Shown here piece by piece: positions 1 to 6,185 of a stretch of DNA of 11,773 nt. Every line of letters begins with the position of its first letter. Position 1 is the stretch's first letter. Both the position numbers and the translations under genes were made by a program. The stretch is from an uncultured Eubacteriales bacterium (lineage in GTDB: Bacteria; Bacillota; Clostridia; Oscillospirales; CAG-272), in contig CAKRMZ010000043.1 of assembly GCA_934365155.1 (NCBI GenBank), positions 1 through 11,773 on the forward strand, given 5' to 3'. The notes under the pieces were generated by a model that saw nothing but the letters and a program-made list of their open reading frames with translations, was not told where the DNA came from and did no database searches.

Positions 1-1428
1 ATCCGAATCAAATTGCATCGCTACCTGCACCGTACTGCCCGCAGAAAGCTCCATACGCATTTGCAATTTTGAAGCCCCTTTTTTGTTGGAGCTCCCCCCT
101 GTAAAATCGCCGAAAACGCACTCGCTCTGCACCGTTCCCTCAGAACTTGCCTCCGACGGAACATTTCGCGCATTTCCATTCATCCAAATCGTTCCGTCCG
201 AATCCAAAAAATATAAATCTCCGTTCCATGCAAAATCGATTACATGCAAAGCGTCTTCCCGATGCCATAAATTGCGACGCGTATCATAAACAAACAAATG
301 CCATTTATCATTCGTATCCTGCATGGATATGTAATATTTCACGCCGTCACTGCCGCCAACCGCATTTTTATATCGCTCGGTTCCGAACGGAGCCGCAATG
401 CTTTGCGGAAATCCGCCCGAATACAAAGAAACCCCCGTACGTGACAAATAAAACAATACTTCTCCGGAAATACCAAAGCTGTTCCAAGAACCTTTATCCG
501 TCCCCAAAGAAGCGCTTCCCATTACCTGATAACTCGAAGGTTTATCACCGTATACCTTATAAATCTGTTCTTCTTTAAAAAAGCACGGATACCCGAGATA
601 CGAAAAGCACCCCGTGAACTCCTCCGGTGACCCTACCGAAACCGCATAGCTGTCTGTTGCAAGCCCGTCAAAAACATTCCAGTTAAAAATATCCCCGAGT
701 TTAGAGGAATATATCGTATTGCCCTTACATGCCCAAAGACGGTTTTCATTTTGACAAATAAAATCAACATCGGGCATTTTGCGCGACAGTGTTACATTTT
801 CGCTGTCGCCGTCCTCCGAAATTATGAAACTGTTTTCATAAAAATGAAGATTTGCTCCGTCAATCTCCCGTATAATTAAGGTTCGGTTGTTAACGGAATG
901 GTTGGTACAACCCGAAATCTCTATCGCGTCCCCCTCGCGAAAATATTCTGAAAAATCCACACCGACTGCAGTAATCGTATTGGCTTCCGCGTCCTCGCCC
1001 GCATAGCTGCCGTTTGCAATTTTCACATTTCCGGTCCATTCCGATTCAATTGAACCGAATTCGTCTGTCAAGCGGTTATAATATTTTTTATCCGGCAAAA
1101 TCACAACATAATTTCCCAACGCACAAAACCGCTTGCGACTGTTTTCAACCATCCCTTTTTGCACACCGTTTGCATAGAACCCGGTACCGTCTACCCAAAA
1201 CAATCCGTCATAAGCACACATTCCGTTCGGAATATTCAGCATCCTCACCCGATAGCGGGATTTTCGGGAAGCAAGGACCGGATAATGGTCTCCGGTAAGA
1301 TTTGTCATGTCATAGATGCCTCCGTCACATGCTGCTTCCGTATGGTTATATCCTGCAAATTTTACCGTGCTGTATTTGCGAATTCCGTCACGGTAAATCA
1401 TAGTCGGCAAACATCCCGTTCCGCTCAT
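1..1428 (-). CDS. Tail nozzle / packaged-DNA stabilisation protein, gp10-like (partial, 3' end outside window)
   Basis: An open minus-strand frame of 476 codons starts at ATG 1428 and reaches the left edge without a stop. The start is supported by AAGGAG eight bases upstream and an ATGA overlap with the stop of the upstream gene. The translation is rich in short beta-strand units with Gly/Asp turns and aromatic residues (for example YDGLFWVDGTGFYANGV near residues 73-89), as expected of a beta-propeller. Around residues 229-251 it has NRLWACKGNTIYSSKLGD followed by a Phe/Asn-Trp-Asn motif, the kind of signature seen in podoviral nozzle proteins (P22 gp10, T7 gp12). Those proteins sit under the adaptor ring, form the tail tube tip and hold packaged DNA in. 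The family call rests on recalled motif resemblance, not a search. Alternative: another beta-propeller tail protein. Confidence 0.72.
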   Translation of the reverse strand, partial: MSGTGCLPTMIYRDGIRKYSTVKFAGYNHTEAACDGGIYDMTNLTGDHYPVLASRKSRYRVRMLNIPNGMCAYDGLFWVDGTGFYANGVQKGMVENSRKRFCALGNYVVILPDKKYYNRLTDEFGSIESEWTGNVKIANGSYAGEDAEANTITAVGVDFSEYFREGDAIEISGCTNHSVNNRTLIIREIDGANLHFYENSFIISEDGDSENVTLSRKMPDVDFICQNENRLWACKGNTIYSSKLGDIFNWNVFDGLATDSYAVSVGSPEEFTGCFSYLGYPCFFKEEQIYKVYGDKPSSYQVMGSASLGTDKGSWNSFGISGEVLFYLSRTGVSLYSGGFPQSIAAPFGTERYKNAVGGSDGVKYYISMQDTNDKWHLFVYDTRRNLWHREDALHVIDFAWNGDLYFLDSDGTIWMNGNARNVPSEASSEGTVQSECVFGDFTGGSSNKKGASKLQMRMELSAGSTVQVAMQFDSD

Positions 1429-1808
1429 TCCGCTGTCTCCTTAATAAACTGCACAGCCCCGTCCAGAGAATCCAAAATCTTTGCACTGATACGCTTCGGA
1501 GCATGAATATTGACCGGTTCTATCTCCACTTCTACATTTCCGAGTGCACACTTTTGATTCGTATATTCTGCAAATTTTTGCGGATCCTCCAGACAAAAGC
1601 CTCCGTTTTCAGCAATGATTGCTTTTCCCTGCTCGTTCTTCTTTGCATACTGTTGTACCAGCTTTGCCTCCTCCGACACATAAAAATCAATATGCGGACG
1701 GAACTTGCGGTATAGCATCAAAAGAGCATGTGCATCTGCGTAATCCATCTCGGTTTCCATTAATAAACCGAGCGCAATATATGCATGAACCACTGACTCT
1801 AATTTCAT
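1425..1808 (-). CDS. Small phage protein of unknown function, between fibre-like and nozzle genes
   Basis: A 127-residue acidic protein starting at ATG 1808 with AGGAG six bases upstream. Its stop overlaps the nozzle start by four bases (ATGA), so the two are probably translationally coupled. The N-terminal half looks helical (residues 1-60), with hydrophobic positions spaced as in amphipathic helices; the second half has an acidic strand-like stretch (VEVEIEP near residue 93). No signal peptide, membrane segment or catalytic motif is visible. Layout and length recall the DUF1617-type small proteins found near tail genes of Firmicutes phages, but that is a weak impression. The tight coupling to the nozzle gene suggests a virion part or an assembly helper for that protein; this is inference. 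Confidence 0.8.
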   Translation of the reverse strand: MKLESVVHAYIALGLLMETEMDYADAHALLMLYRKFRPHIDFYVSEEAKLVQQYAKKNEQGKAIIAENGGFCLEDPQKFAEYTNQKCALGNVEVEIEPVNIHAPKRISAKILDSLDGAVQFIKETAE

Positions 1809-1823
1809 ATCCTTCTCCTTTTA

Positions 1824-2708
1824 TTACTGTAAAGTCTCATTAATATAAACATTCCCGTTAATATGGACATTTTTTCCGTGGATATATATATCCTCGTCGG
1901 TCGATTCAATGTATATTAATTTTTTAGACTGCAAACTAATTCCCCCCGCGGACTCCAATTTCAATGCAAACGGAATAATATTCCCGTTTTGCATCGTTAC
2001 TTCTTTTGTATATAAAAACAATCGATGACTGGTCTCACTCGAAGTCCCCTGCCCGCGGTTATCTAATTTCAATCCGGCGGCAAGATGTCCCTCGTCTTCG
2101 ATTGCATAATACATTTGTAATTCTCCGTCGCTGTCAGTTCCGGCAGACGGCAGTACCGTTTTAAATAAAGACCCGCTGATGGAGACACCTTCAATATTGA
2201 CCGCCGAAATAATTCCGGTTGATATGTTCCCGCCATTAATAACTGTTTGCGTATTCACTTCACTCAGGTCGGAAAACTTTACAAGTCCTGTCATCTGAAT
2301 TACCCCAGAGCTACCGAGCTGAACTCCGTTGGACATCAATCGAATGGTAGAACAGTCGGATTCATTTTCAACGCTGAGCGTCATTCCGTTTTGCGTCTGC
2401 GTTAAATTCGATACTGCATCTTCCGCATCATTCATTCGACTGATCAAACCATTCTCCGTTATCATCAGTGAGGCAATATTTTGTTTTTCATCCGCAAGCT
2501 GCATATATAGAGGCTCTGTAATCAAATTGGTAAAATTTTCGATCTCCGCCGCATTAAAGTTTTCCTGCCCGAGATTCCCGAGGGTGTATCGCAGTTGTTC
2601 TAACAACATGTACAAATAATCTGTAATACGCGAAAATTTATCCTTTTCACCCTGCGCATCATTAAGGTTCGGGAAACCGATATCTGCATTCAAAAAATTG
2701 CCCGGCAA
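1824..2708 (-). CDS. Phage tail fibre / needle-like structural protein
   Basis: A 294-residue protein with a TTG start at 2708; the start is set by a GGGGGGAG ribosome binding site about five bases upstream, and no better ATG lies nearby. Residues ~20-60 form a predicted helical segment, typical of trimeric fibre N-termini. Residues 80-115 look coiled. The middle has NISTGIISAVNIEGVSISGS (about 160-179), a repeat-like pattern common in minor tail and fibre proteins of Firmicutes phages. The C-terminus alternates Ile/Val with polar residues (YIHGKNVHINGNVYI), which resembles stacked beta-prism or beta-helix rungs of spike proteins. It lies just after the endolysin gene and just before two tail genes. 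Likely role: virion tail fibre, spike or needle. The exact position in the virion cannot be told. Confidence 0.72.
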   Translation of the reverse strand: MPGNFLNADIGFPNLNDAQGEKDKFSRITDYLYMLLEQLRYTLGNLGQENFNAAEIENFTNLITEPLYMQLADEKQNIASLMITENGLISRMNDAEDAVSNLTQTQNGMTLSVENESDCSTIRLMSNGVQLGSSGVIQMTGLVKFSDLSEVNTQTVINGGNISTGIISAVNIEGVSISGSLFKTVLPSAGTDSDGELQMYYAIEDEGHLAAGLKLDNRGQGTSSETSHRLFLYTKEVTMQNGNIIPFALKLESAGGISLQSKKLIYIESTDEDIYIHGKNVHINGNVYINETLQ

Positions 2709-2735
2709 AATTCTCCCCCCCTTTTTCTTGCTTTT

Positions 2736-3428
2736 TTATTTCATCTTTTCATAAATCTTTCTCCAAAGATCGGTAATATACGGATGCTTCACTGTCTTCA
2801 TTGCCTCAATTGCAGGCGCAGGATCCGAAAACTTCGCTTTATCTGCAATCATACGGATATACTCCTCTGCCGTTTTTCGATCCGTGTCATATTCAAGATA
2901 AGGAAGCTTTCCGTGTTTGGTCCAAATCCGATATGTACCCGTCCGTTTTACATTTCCGAGCATCGTAATCTGCACTCCGTCTTTCCATTCCGGAGTACAC
3001 TCCACCACACGGTCATCACCAATATAGATCCCGATATGACCTTTCATCCACACGACCTCTCCCGGAATAATATTTGAAAAATCCGTGCTGATTCCCGCAC
3101 ACCGCTCAATCATTGTTCCCTCATCAATATCGGGAACCCCGTTTGACTGATATGCAGCGCCGCCGTACTCCTTTTGTGAATTGCCGCTCCACCCCCACAA
3201 AATAGATTTAATGAAACACACGCAGTCAAAACCGAATACATCTTTCCTCTCCGCAGCGGCAGCTTGAATCCGACTCTTGCGATACGGCTGACCGTTATAC
3301 CCATATGCACGAATATATCGTTCTGTCGTACCTGCATTCAAAGGTGCACCGAAACATCCCATAACGTAAAGCGTAGAGTAGTCCTCCGCAATTCGTTTGG
3401 CAATATCGGTAAATTCACTCGCTTTCAT
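2736..3428 (-). CDS. Endolysin, NlpC/P60-type peptidoglycan peptidase
   Basis: A 230-residue protein. The catalytic core fits NlpC/P60 cysteine peptidases: FGFDCVCFIK places the nucleophile at Cys69 after Asp68, and KGHIGIYIGDDRVVECTP places the catalytic His at 131, with Glu143 in the usual third-residue region. These enzymes cut stem-peptide bonds of peptidoglycan. There is no signal peptide, so export would depend on a holin. Residues ~175-230 form a charged helical tail with no recognised wall-binding repeat. ATG 3428 overlaps the holin-like gene's stop by 14 bases and has GAGGT eight bases upstream. The position right after membrane-protein genes supports lysis at the end of infection. 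A virion-borne wall hydrolase is a less likely alternative. Confidence 0.9.
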   Translation of the reverse strand: MKASEFTDIAKRIAEDYSTLYVMGCFGAPLNAGTTERYIRAYGYNGQPYRKSRIQAAAAERKDVFGFDCVCFIKSILWGWSGNSQKEYGGAAYQSNGVPDIDEGTMIERCAGISTDFSNIIPGEVVWMKGHIGIYIGDDRVVECTPEWKDGVQITMLGNVKRTGTYRIWTKHGKLPYLEYDTDRKTAEEYIRMIADKAKFSDPAPAIEAMKTVKHPYITDLWRKIYEKMK

Positions 3429-3729
3429 TGCCCAATACCTCTTTTTTCAAATCAAAAACCGCCGCTTCAATCAGATTGTCAATGCTTTCAAAATCAATAC
3501 AAAACCCCTTGGATGCTAAGAATTCTGTCACATATGCCTTTTTTTCATCTCCTCGTCCGACTCCCTGATAAATCATTTCCGCTGCTTTTACCGCAATTTG
3601 TGCCCATTTAAAAATTTGATTCTGTTTATTTTTATCAATCTTGCTTTTAAGATAGGGAATCAAAAATGTAAAAACAAAAGTGAAAATCAAAATAATTGCC
3701 GCCTTAACAACACCGGTAATATCCGTCAT
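3415..3729 (-). CDS. Phage holin, LLH family-like
   Basis: A 104-residue protein with a single N-terminal membrane segment at about residues 8-27 (VKAAIILIFTFVFTFLIPYL), then a basic stretch, then amphipathic helices (KWAQIAVKAAEMIYQ; IDNLIEAAVFDLKKEV). This layout matches the LLH family of Firmicutes holins, in which the soluble part follows one transmembrane helix. Holins open the cytoplasmic membrane at a set time so endolysin reaches the wall. ATG 3729 has AAGGAG eight bases upstream. The stop overlaps the endolysin start by 14 bases, so the two are likely co-translated. Family assignment is from motif recall and context. Confidence 0.85.
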   Translation of the reverse strand: MTDITGVVKAAIILIFTFVFTFLIPYLKSKIDKNKQNQIFKWAQIAVKAAEMIYQGVGRGDEKKAYVTEFLASKGFCIDFESIDNLIEAAVFDLKKEVLGNESE

Positions 3730-3744
3730 CGTTTTTTCTCCTTT

Positions 3745-3996
3745 TTATTCTCTTATATCGTTGTATATTTGTTCTCCGTACTGCATACGCAACTTAATCT
3801 TATTTTCCGATTTTGCTTTCCAATAATAAAATCCGGTCGCTGTCGCAAACTCTCCGAATACTGCCGGAATTAAATACCCAAGCATCGTCAAGTCCCCTGT
3901 TTTCCATATCATAACGATAGAAAACAAACTTAAAATTGCCGCCGATATTCCCGATACAGCCAAAATTATCTTTGAAAACTCCCAGCCCTTTTTCAT
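3745..3996 (-). CDS. Small two-helix membrane protein in lysis cassette (possible holin or antiholin)
   Basis: An 83-residue protein with two likely membrane helices, about residues 9-31 (ILAVSGISAAILSLFSIVMI) and 38-58 (MLGYLIPAVFGEFATATGFYYW), followed by a charged tail (KAKSENKIKLRMQYGEQ). No enzyme motif is visible. Its ATG overlaps the stop of the upstream XhlA-like gene (ATGA) and a GGAAAGGCGAG ribosome binding site lies inside that gene. Position between two other small membrane proteins and just before an endolysin suggests a lysis role: second holin, antiholin or membrane partner. Which of these cannot be decided from sequence. A different frame starting four bases upstream (ATG 4000) gives a non-membrane product and is taken to be a shadow. 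Confidence 0.82.
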   Translation of the reverse strand: MKKGWEFSKIILAVSGISAAILSLFSIVMIWKTGDLTMLGYLIPAVFGEFATATGFYYWKAKSENKIKLRMQYGEQIYNDIRE

Positions 3997-4232
3997 TCAT
4001 CTCGCCTTTCCAATTTGTCTATTCTTCCGTTTGCCACCTTTACTCGCTCTTCTAACAGCATGCCTTGCTCTTCCAATTTGTACGTACGTTCAATCACCTG
4101 ATTATGGCGATTTACTTTTTTCTCCAACTCTTCAATTCGATAAGCAATCAATGCCGCGCTTCTTCGATTGGCAAAATAAGCTCCTACCAGTGTTCCAATA
4201 AGAGATAAAATTCCGATAATAATTTCTGTCAC
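3993..4232 (-). CDS. XhlA-like membrane-anchored coiled-coil protein
   Basis: A 79-residue protein, with GTG 4232 chosen as start. That codon forms a GTGA overlap with the upstream stop and follows a purine-rich GGAAGGAAGAAG; a longer reading from ATG 4271 would run 43 bases into the neighbour and adds an unlikely Arg-rich leader. The N-terminus is a membrane segment (about residues 2-20, TEIIIGILSLIGTLVGAYF). The rest is a charged heptad-like coiled coil (residues ~28-76: RIEELEKKV, VIERTYKLEE, RIDKLERR). This is the layout of XhlA/hemolysin-type lysis helpers of Bacillus-group phages, though with the helix at the N-terminus. Probable role: membrane partner of the holin. Confidence in the gene is higher than in the role. 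Confidence 0.8.
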   Translation of the reverse strand: MTEIIIGILSLIGTLVGAYFANRRSAALIAYRIEELEKKVNRHNQVIERTYKLEEQGMLLEERVKVANGRIDKLERRDE

Positions 4233-4648
4233 TTTTCTTCTTCCTTCCACCCATATACTCCGGGCTCCCAAACATTGTTATCCACGGTTGAACTCCACCG
4301 TTTTCCATTATGTTCCACCTGATCTCCGATATTGTATGCGTCATGACTTCCTGCCGGCTGTGCCCACATCGGATATCCGTCTGAACTGATTCCGATTGCA
4401 GTGTATAAGGATGATGTTTCGTTCGGTTTCCAATTTTCCTGAGATGTATGTGCTTGCAATACTTTGTAAAGCTGAGGATCTCCTACCGAATTTTCACCGT
4501 AAATAAAATATTCACCGCATTGATACGCCTTCCCAACCTTATATGAATCAAACACTGCCGGAATTTGTAACACCTGTCCCTCTTCCAGGCCCTCCGCAAA
4601 TATCTGCAACGCTTTTCGAAACTGTTCAGCCGCTTGCAACCGATCCAT
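4229..4648 (-). CDS. Chitin-binding type-3-like (CBM5/12-like) carbohydrate-binding protein
   Basis: A 139-residue protein. The C-terminal part (about residues 104-134) has YNIGDQVEHNGKRWSS followed by Asp-Asn-Asn-Val-Trp-Glu-Pro-Gly-Val-Tyr-Gly-Trp, the aromatic pattern of small CBM5/12 (chitin-binding type 3) domains that bind N-acetylglucosamine-containing glycans. A degenerate first copy may lie at about 42-82 (YKVLQAHTSQENWKP). The N-terminal ~25 residues are helical. It has no catalytic motif or signal peptide. ATG 4648 follows GGGGGT closely, and its stop shares bases with the GTG of the next gene. It sits between the adhesion genes and the membrane lysis genes, so it could be a virion-tip glycan binder or a wall-binding partner of the lysis system. 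Such domains occur in many tail-tip proteins. Confidence 0.78.
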   Translation of the reverse strand: MDRLQAAEQFRKALQIFAEGLEEGQVLQIPAVFDSYKVGKAYQCGEYFIYGENSVGDPQLYKVLQAHTSQENWKPNETSSLYTAIGISSDGYPMWAQPAGSHDAYNIGDQVEHNGKRWSSTVDNNVWEPGVYGWKEEEK

Positions 4649-4650
4649 TT

Positions 4651-4887
4651 TTATACCCCCAATAACGCATTCAGTATTCCGCCAAGCTCTTGACTTTGCT
4701 CAGCAATTTTATGTAAATATTCATCCTTCGTAAACCAATACTCATGGCATTTCCATGTCTTATAAGGATGCCCGCTGACCGCCGGAGTTACCTCTTCAAT
4801 ATCGGTATGTACATATACCATCTTGTCTGTAACAATCACAGCCTTTGCCTCTGCCTGTGGGACAAAAACCACTCCTGCATCTTTCAT
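4651..4887 (-). CDS. Small phage protein of unknown function downstream of receptor-binding protein
   Basis: A 78-residue protein. The frame is open further upstream to ATG 5061, but that would overlap the 424-residue gene by 160 bases and adds a basic, improbable leader. ATG 4887 has AAAGGAGG seven bases upstream, so it is chosen. The N-terminal half looks like beta strands (VVFVPQAEAKAVIVTDKMVY). It then has a Trp/His/Tyr-rich turn (WKCHEYWF) and ends in an amphipathic helix (YLHKIAEQSQELGGILNALL). No known family is recognised. Its place after a receptor-binding gene would suit a fibre chaperone or a small tail-tip protein; this is inference only. Confidence 0.75.
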   Translation of the reverse strand: MKDAGVVFVPQAEAKAVIVTDKMVYVHTDIEEVTPAVSGHPYKTWKCHEYWFTKDEYLHKIAEQSQELGGILNALLGV

Positions 4888-4901
4888 ATTTCGGCCTCCT
4901 T

Positions 4902-6176
4902 TTATAAATACATTAACCGCGCGGATGTATTGCTGTATGGATAATTTCCTGATGTATCCGATATGCATAAGCCAACAGCAAAAATCCCATTTTGATACAT
5001 TCCGTCCCCGCTTCCGCCGTATACTGCGATTCTTCCGGGATAAATTGACGGGGCATCGCAAAAATATGTGCTCTCATTTGCATTCCATTCTTTAAGCAAA
5101 AAACCGAGTTCGTTACTGCCCTGCGGTTTGCTCATATATGAGCCTACACCGATGCTGTACCAAGTTTCGGAAATATCCACACCGGACGGATAAGAATCCA
5201 CCCCGCAATTATCTCCTTTTTCATGGTTGCGGTTTACAATAAAATTCCAGTTGCTGTCACAGCCGATTCCATCCAAATAGGTCTGTTGATTTCCCCACAG
5301 ATCTTCAATACCGAACACTTTAATCTGTGGGTATGTGCTGGTACCGGCATAAAACATCGGATGATATTTAGTTCCTCCCGTGTTGTAGCGCACAAGGTTC
5401 GTATTGGATGCACCAAAACCACAAGCAGTTTGTGAATCCAAGGTCTTGTATCGAATCAAATACAAGCATTGCAAAAGCGTCACCGCATAAAAGGACTGCA
5501 ACCCGTAACCGTTTCCTTTTTCATGTGCATATGTACGAAAACTGTCCATAGTAATACTGCGACTTGGAGAATATCCGCTTAACGACCGCAGCTTGCCATC
5601 CATAACGTATCCGAGATACGCCCCTAAATACAAATGATTTTTATAAACAGAACTGTTTTCCCCGGCATATCGCCTGAAGGCTGCATAGCTGTATCCTTCC
5701 GCATTCGGATCATTTGTGATTTTTACATACAAATAATTTCCGGAGCTCTCAATTTTAAATCCCACTTTGGGGAACTCAATCATTACATCTCCGTCCGTTC
5801 CGGTATGAATATCCGATGCCGTACCGTCCGATTTTTTTGTAAAATCAGATAAATTCAAATAATATTCCACCGCGCCGTCTTTCAAAATACAGGGGCGAAT
5901 CTCACGATATATCGGCATCTCATCCCATGCCGAGCTTCCGCCCGTCATCCCTACCGCATCATCCGTATATGTCACCGCACTTTGCGGATTGCTTGTGTTC
6001 AGTGAAATCCGGACACCGTATGTCACATACTCCTCTGCCGCCGAATATACCTGTTGCAGACTTCCGCCGACATTGCTGTATGCAGCCGTAATTTTTCTAA
6101 GATTTCCATTTATATTGGTATAAAGCGTTGTTATATCTTTTAAAGTTCCGTTATCAATTTTTGCCTTTAATGCCAT
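4902..6176 (-). CDS. C-type-lectin-like (SUMF-like fold) tail adhesin / receptor-binding protein
   Basis: A 424-residue protein; ATG 6176 has GGAG upstream and lies nine bases after the previous stop. Residues ~18-45 hold two copies of a short unit (LYTNINGNLRKI, then AYSNVGGSLQQV), a pattern used at N-termini of gut-phage fibres. Residues 65-424 resemble C-type-lectin-fold phage adhesins: an opening strand with a Trp and DEMPIYREIRPC, a middle block of about residues 221-255 (GNGYGLQSFYAVTLLQCLYL then TACGFG), a conserved-looking EDLWGN (291-296), and a final SARLMYL. That family closes with an Ala/Gly-Arg-Leu motif and is often the variable protein of diversity-generating retroelements. Likely role: host recognition at the tail. 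Fold call is from recalled motifs. Confidence 0.78.
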   Translation of the reverse strand: MALKAKIDNGTLKDITTLYTNINGNLRKITAAYSNVGGSLQQVYSAAEEYVTYGVRISLNTSNPQSAVTYTDDAVGMTGGSSAWDEMPIYREIRPCILKDGAVEYYLNLSDFTKKSDGTASDIHTGTDGDVMIEFPKVGFKIESSGNYLYVKITNDPNAEGYSYAAFRRYAGENSSVYKNHLYLGAYLGYVMDGKLRSLSGYSPSRSITMDSFRTYAHEKGNGYGLQSFYAVTLLQCLYLIRYKTLDSQTACGFGASNTNLVRYNTGGTKYHPMFYAGTSTYPQIKVFGIEDLWGNQQTYLDGIGCDSNWNFIVNRNHEKGDNCGVDSYPSGVDISETWYSIGVGSYMSKPQGSNELGFLLKEWNANESTYFCDAPSIYPGRIAVYGGSGDGMYQNGIFAVGLCISDTSGNYPYSNTSARLMYL

Positions 6177-6185
6177 CTTTTCTCC

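Noticed and set aside
83..1506. Several plus-strand open frames (83-289, 147-578, 1014-1298, 1159-1506)
   Set aside because: They lie opposite the nozzle gene, have no ribosome binding sites, and give basic low-quality protein; the minus frame is open for 476 codons with a clear start.
3110..3337. Minus-strand 75-codon frame inside the endolysin
   Set aside because: It is a shifted frame of the catalytic domain and has no start signal.
4132..4344. Minus-strand 70-codon frame over the CBM-like and XhlA-like genes
   Set aside because: It spans the ends of two better-supported genes in another frame and has no family features.
4902..5060. Possible active variable region of a diversity-generating retroelement
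   Set aside because: No template repeat, reverse transcriptase or AAC-rich codon cluster is visible here; kept only as a hypothesis under findings.
4888..5061. Upstream extension of the small gene at 4651
   Set aside because: It overlaps the adhesin end by 160 bases and adds a basic leader; ATG 4887 has a strong ribosome binding site.
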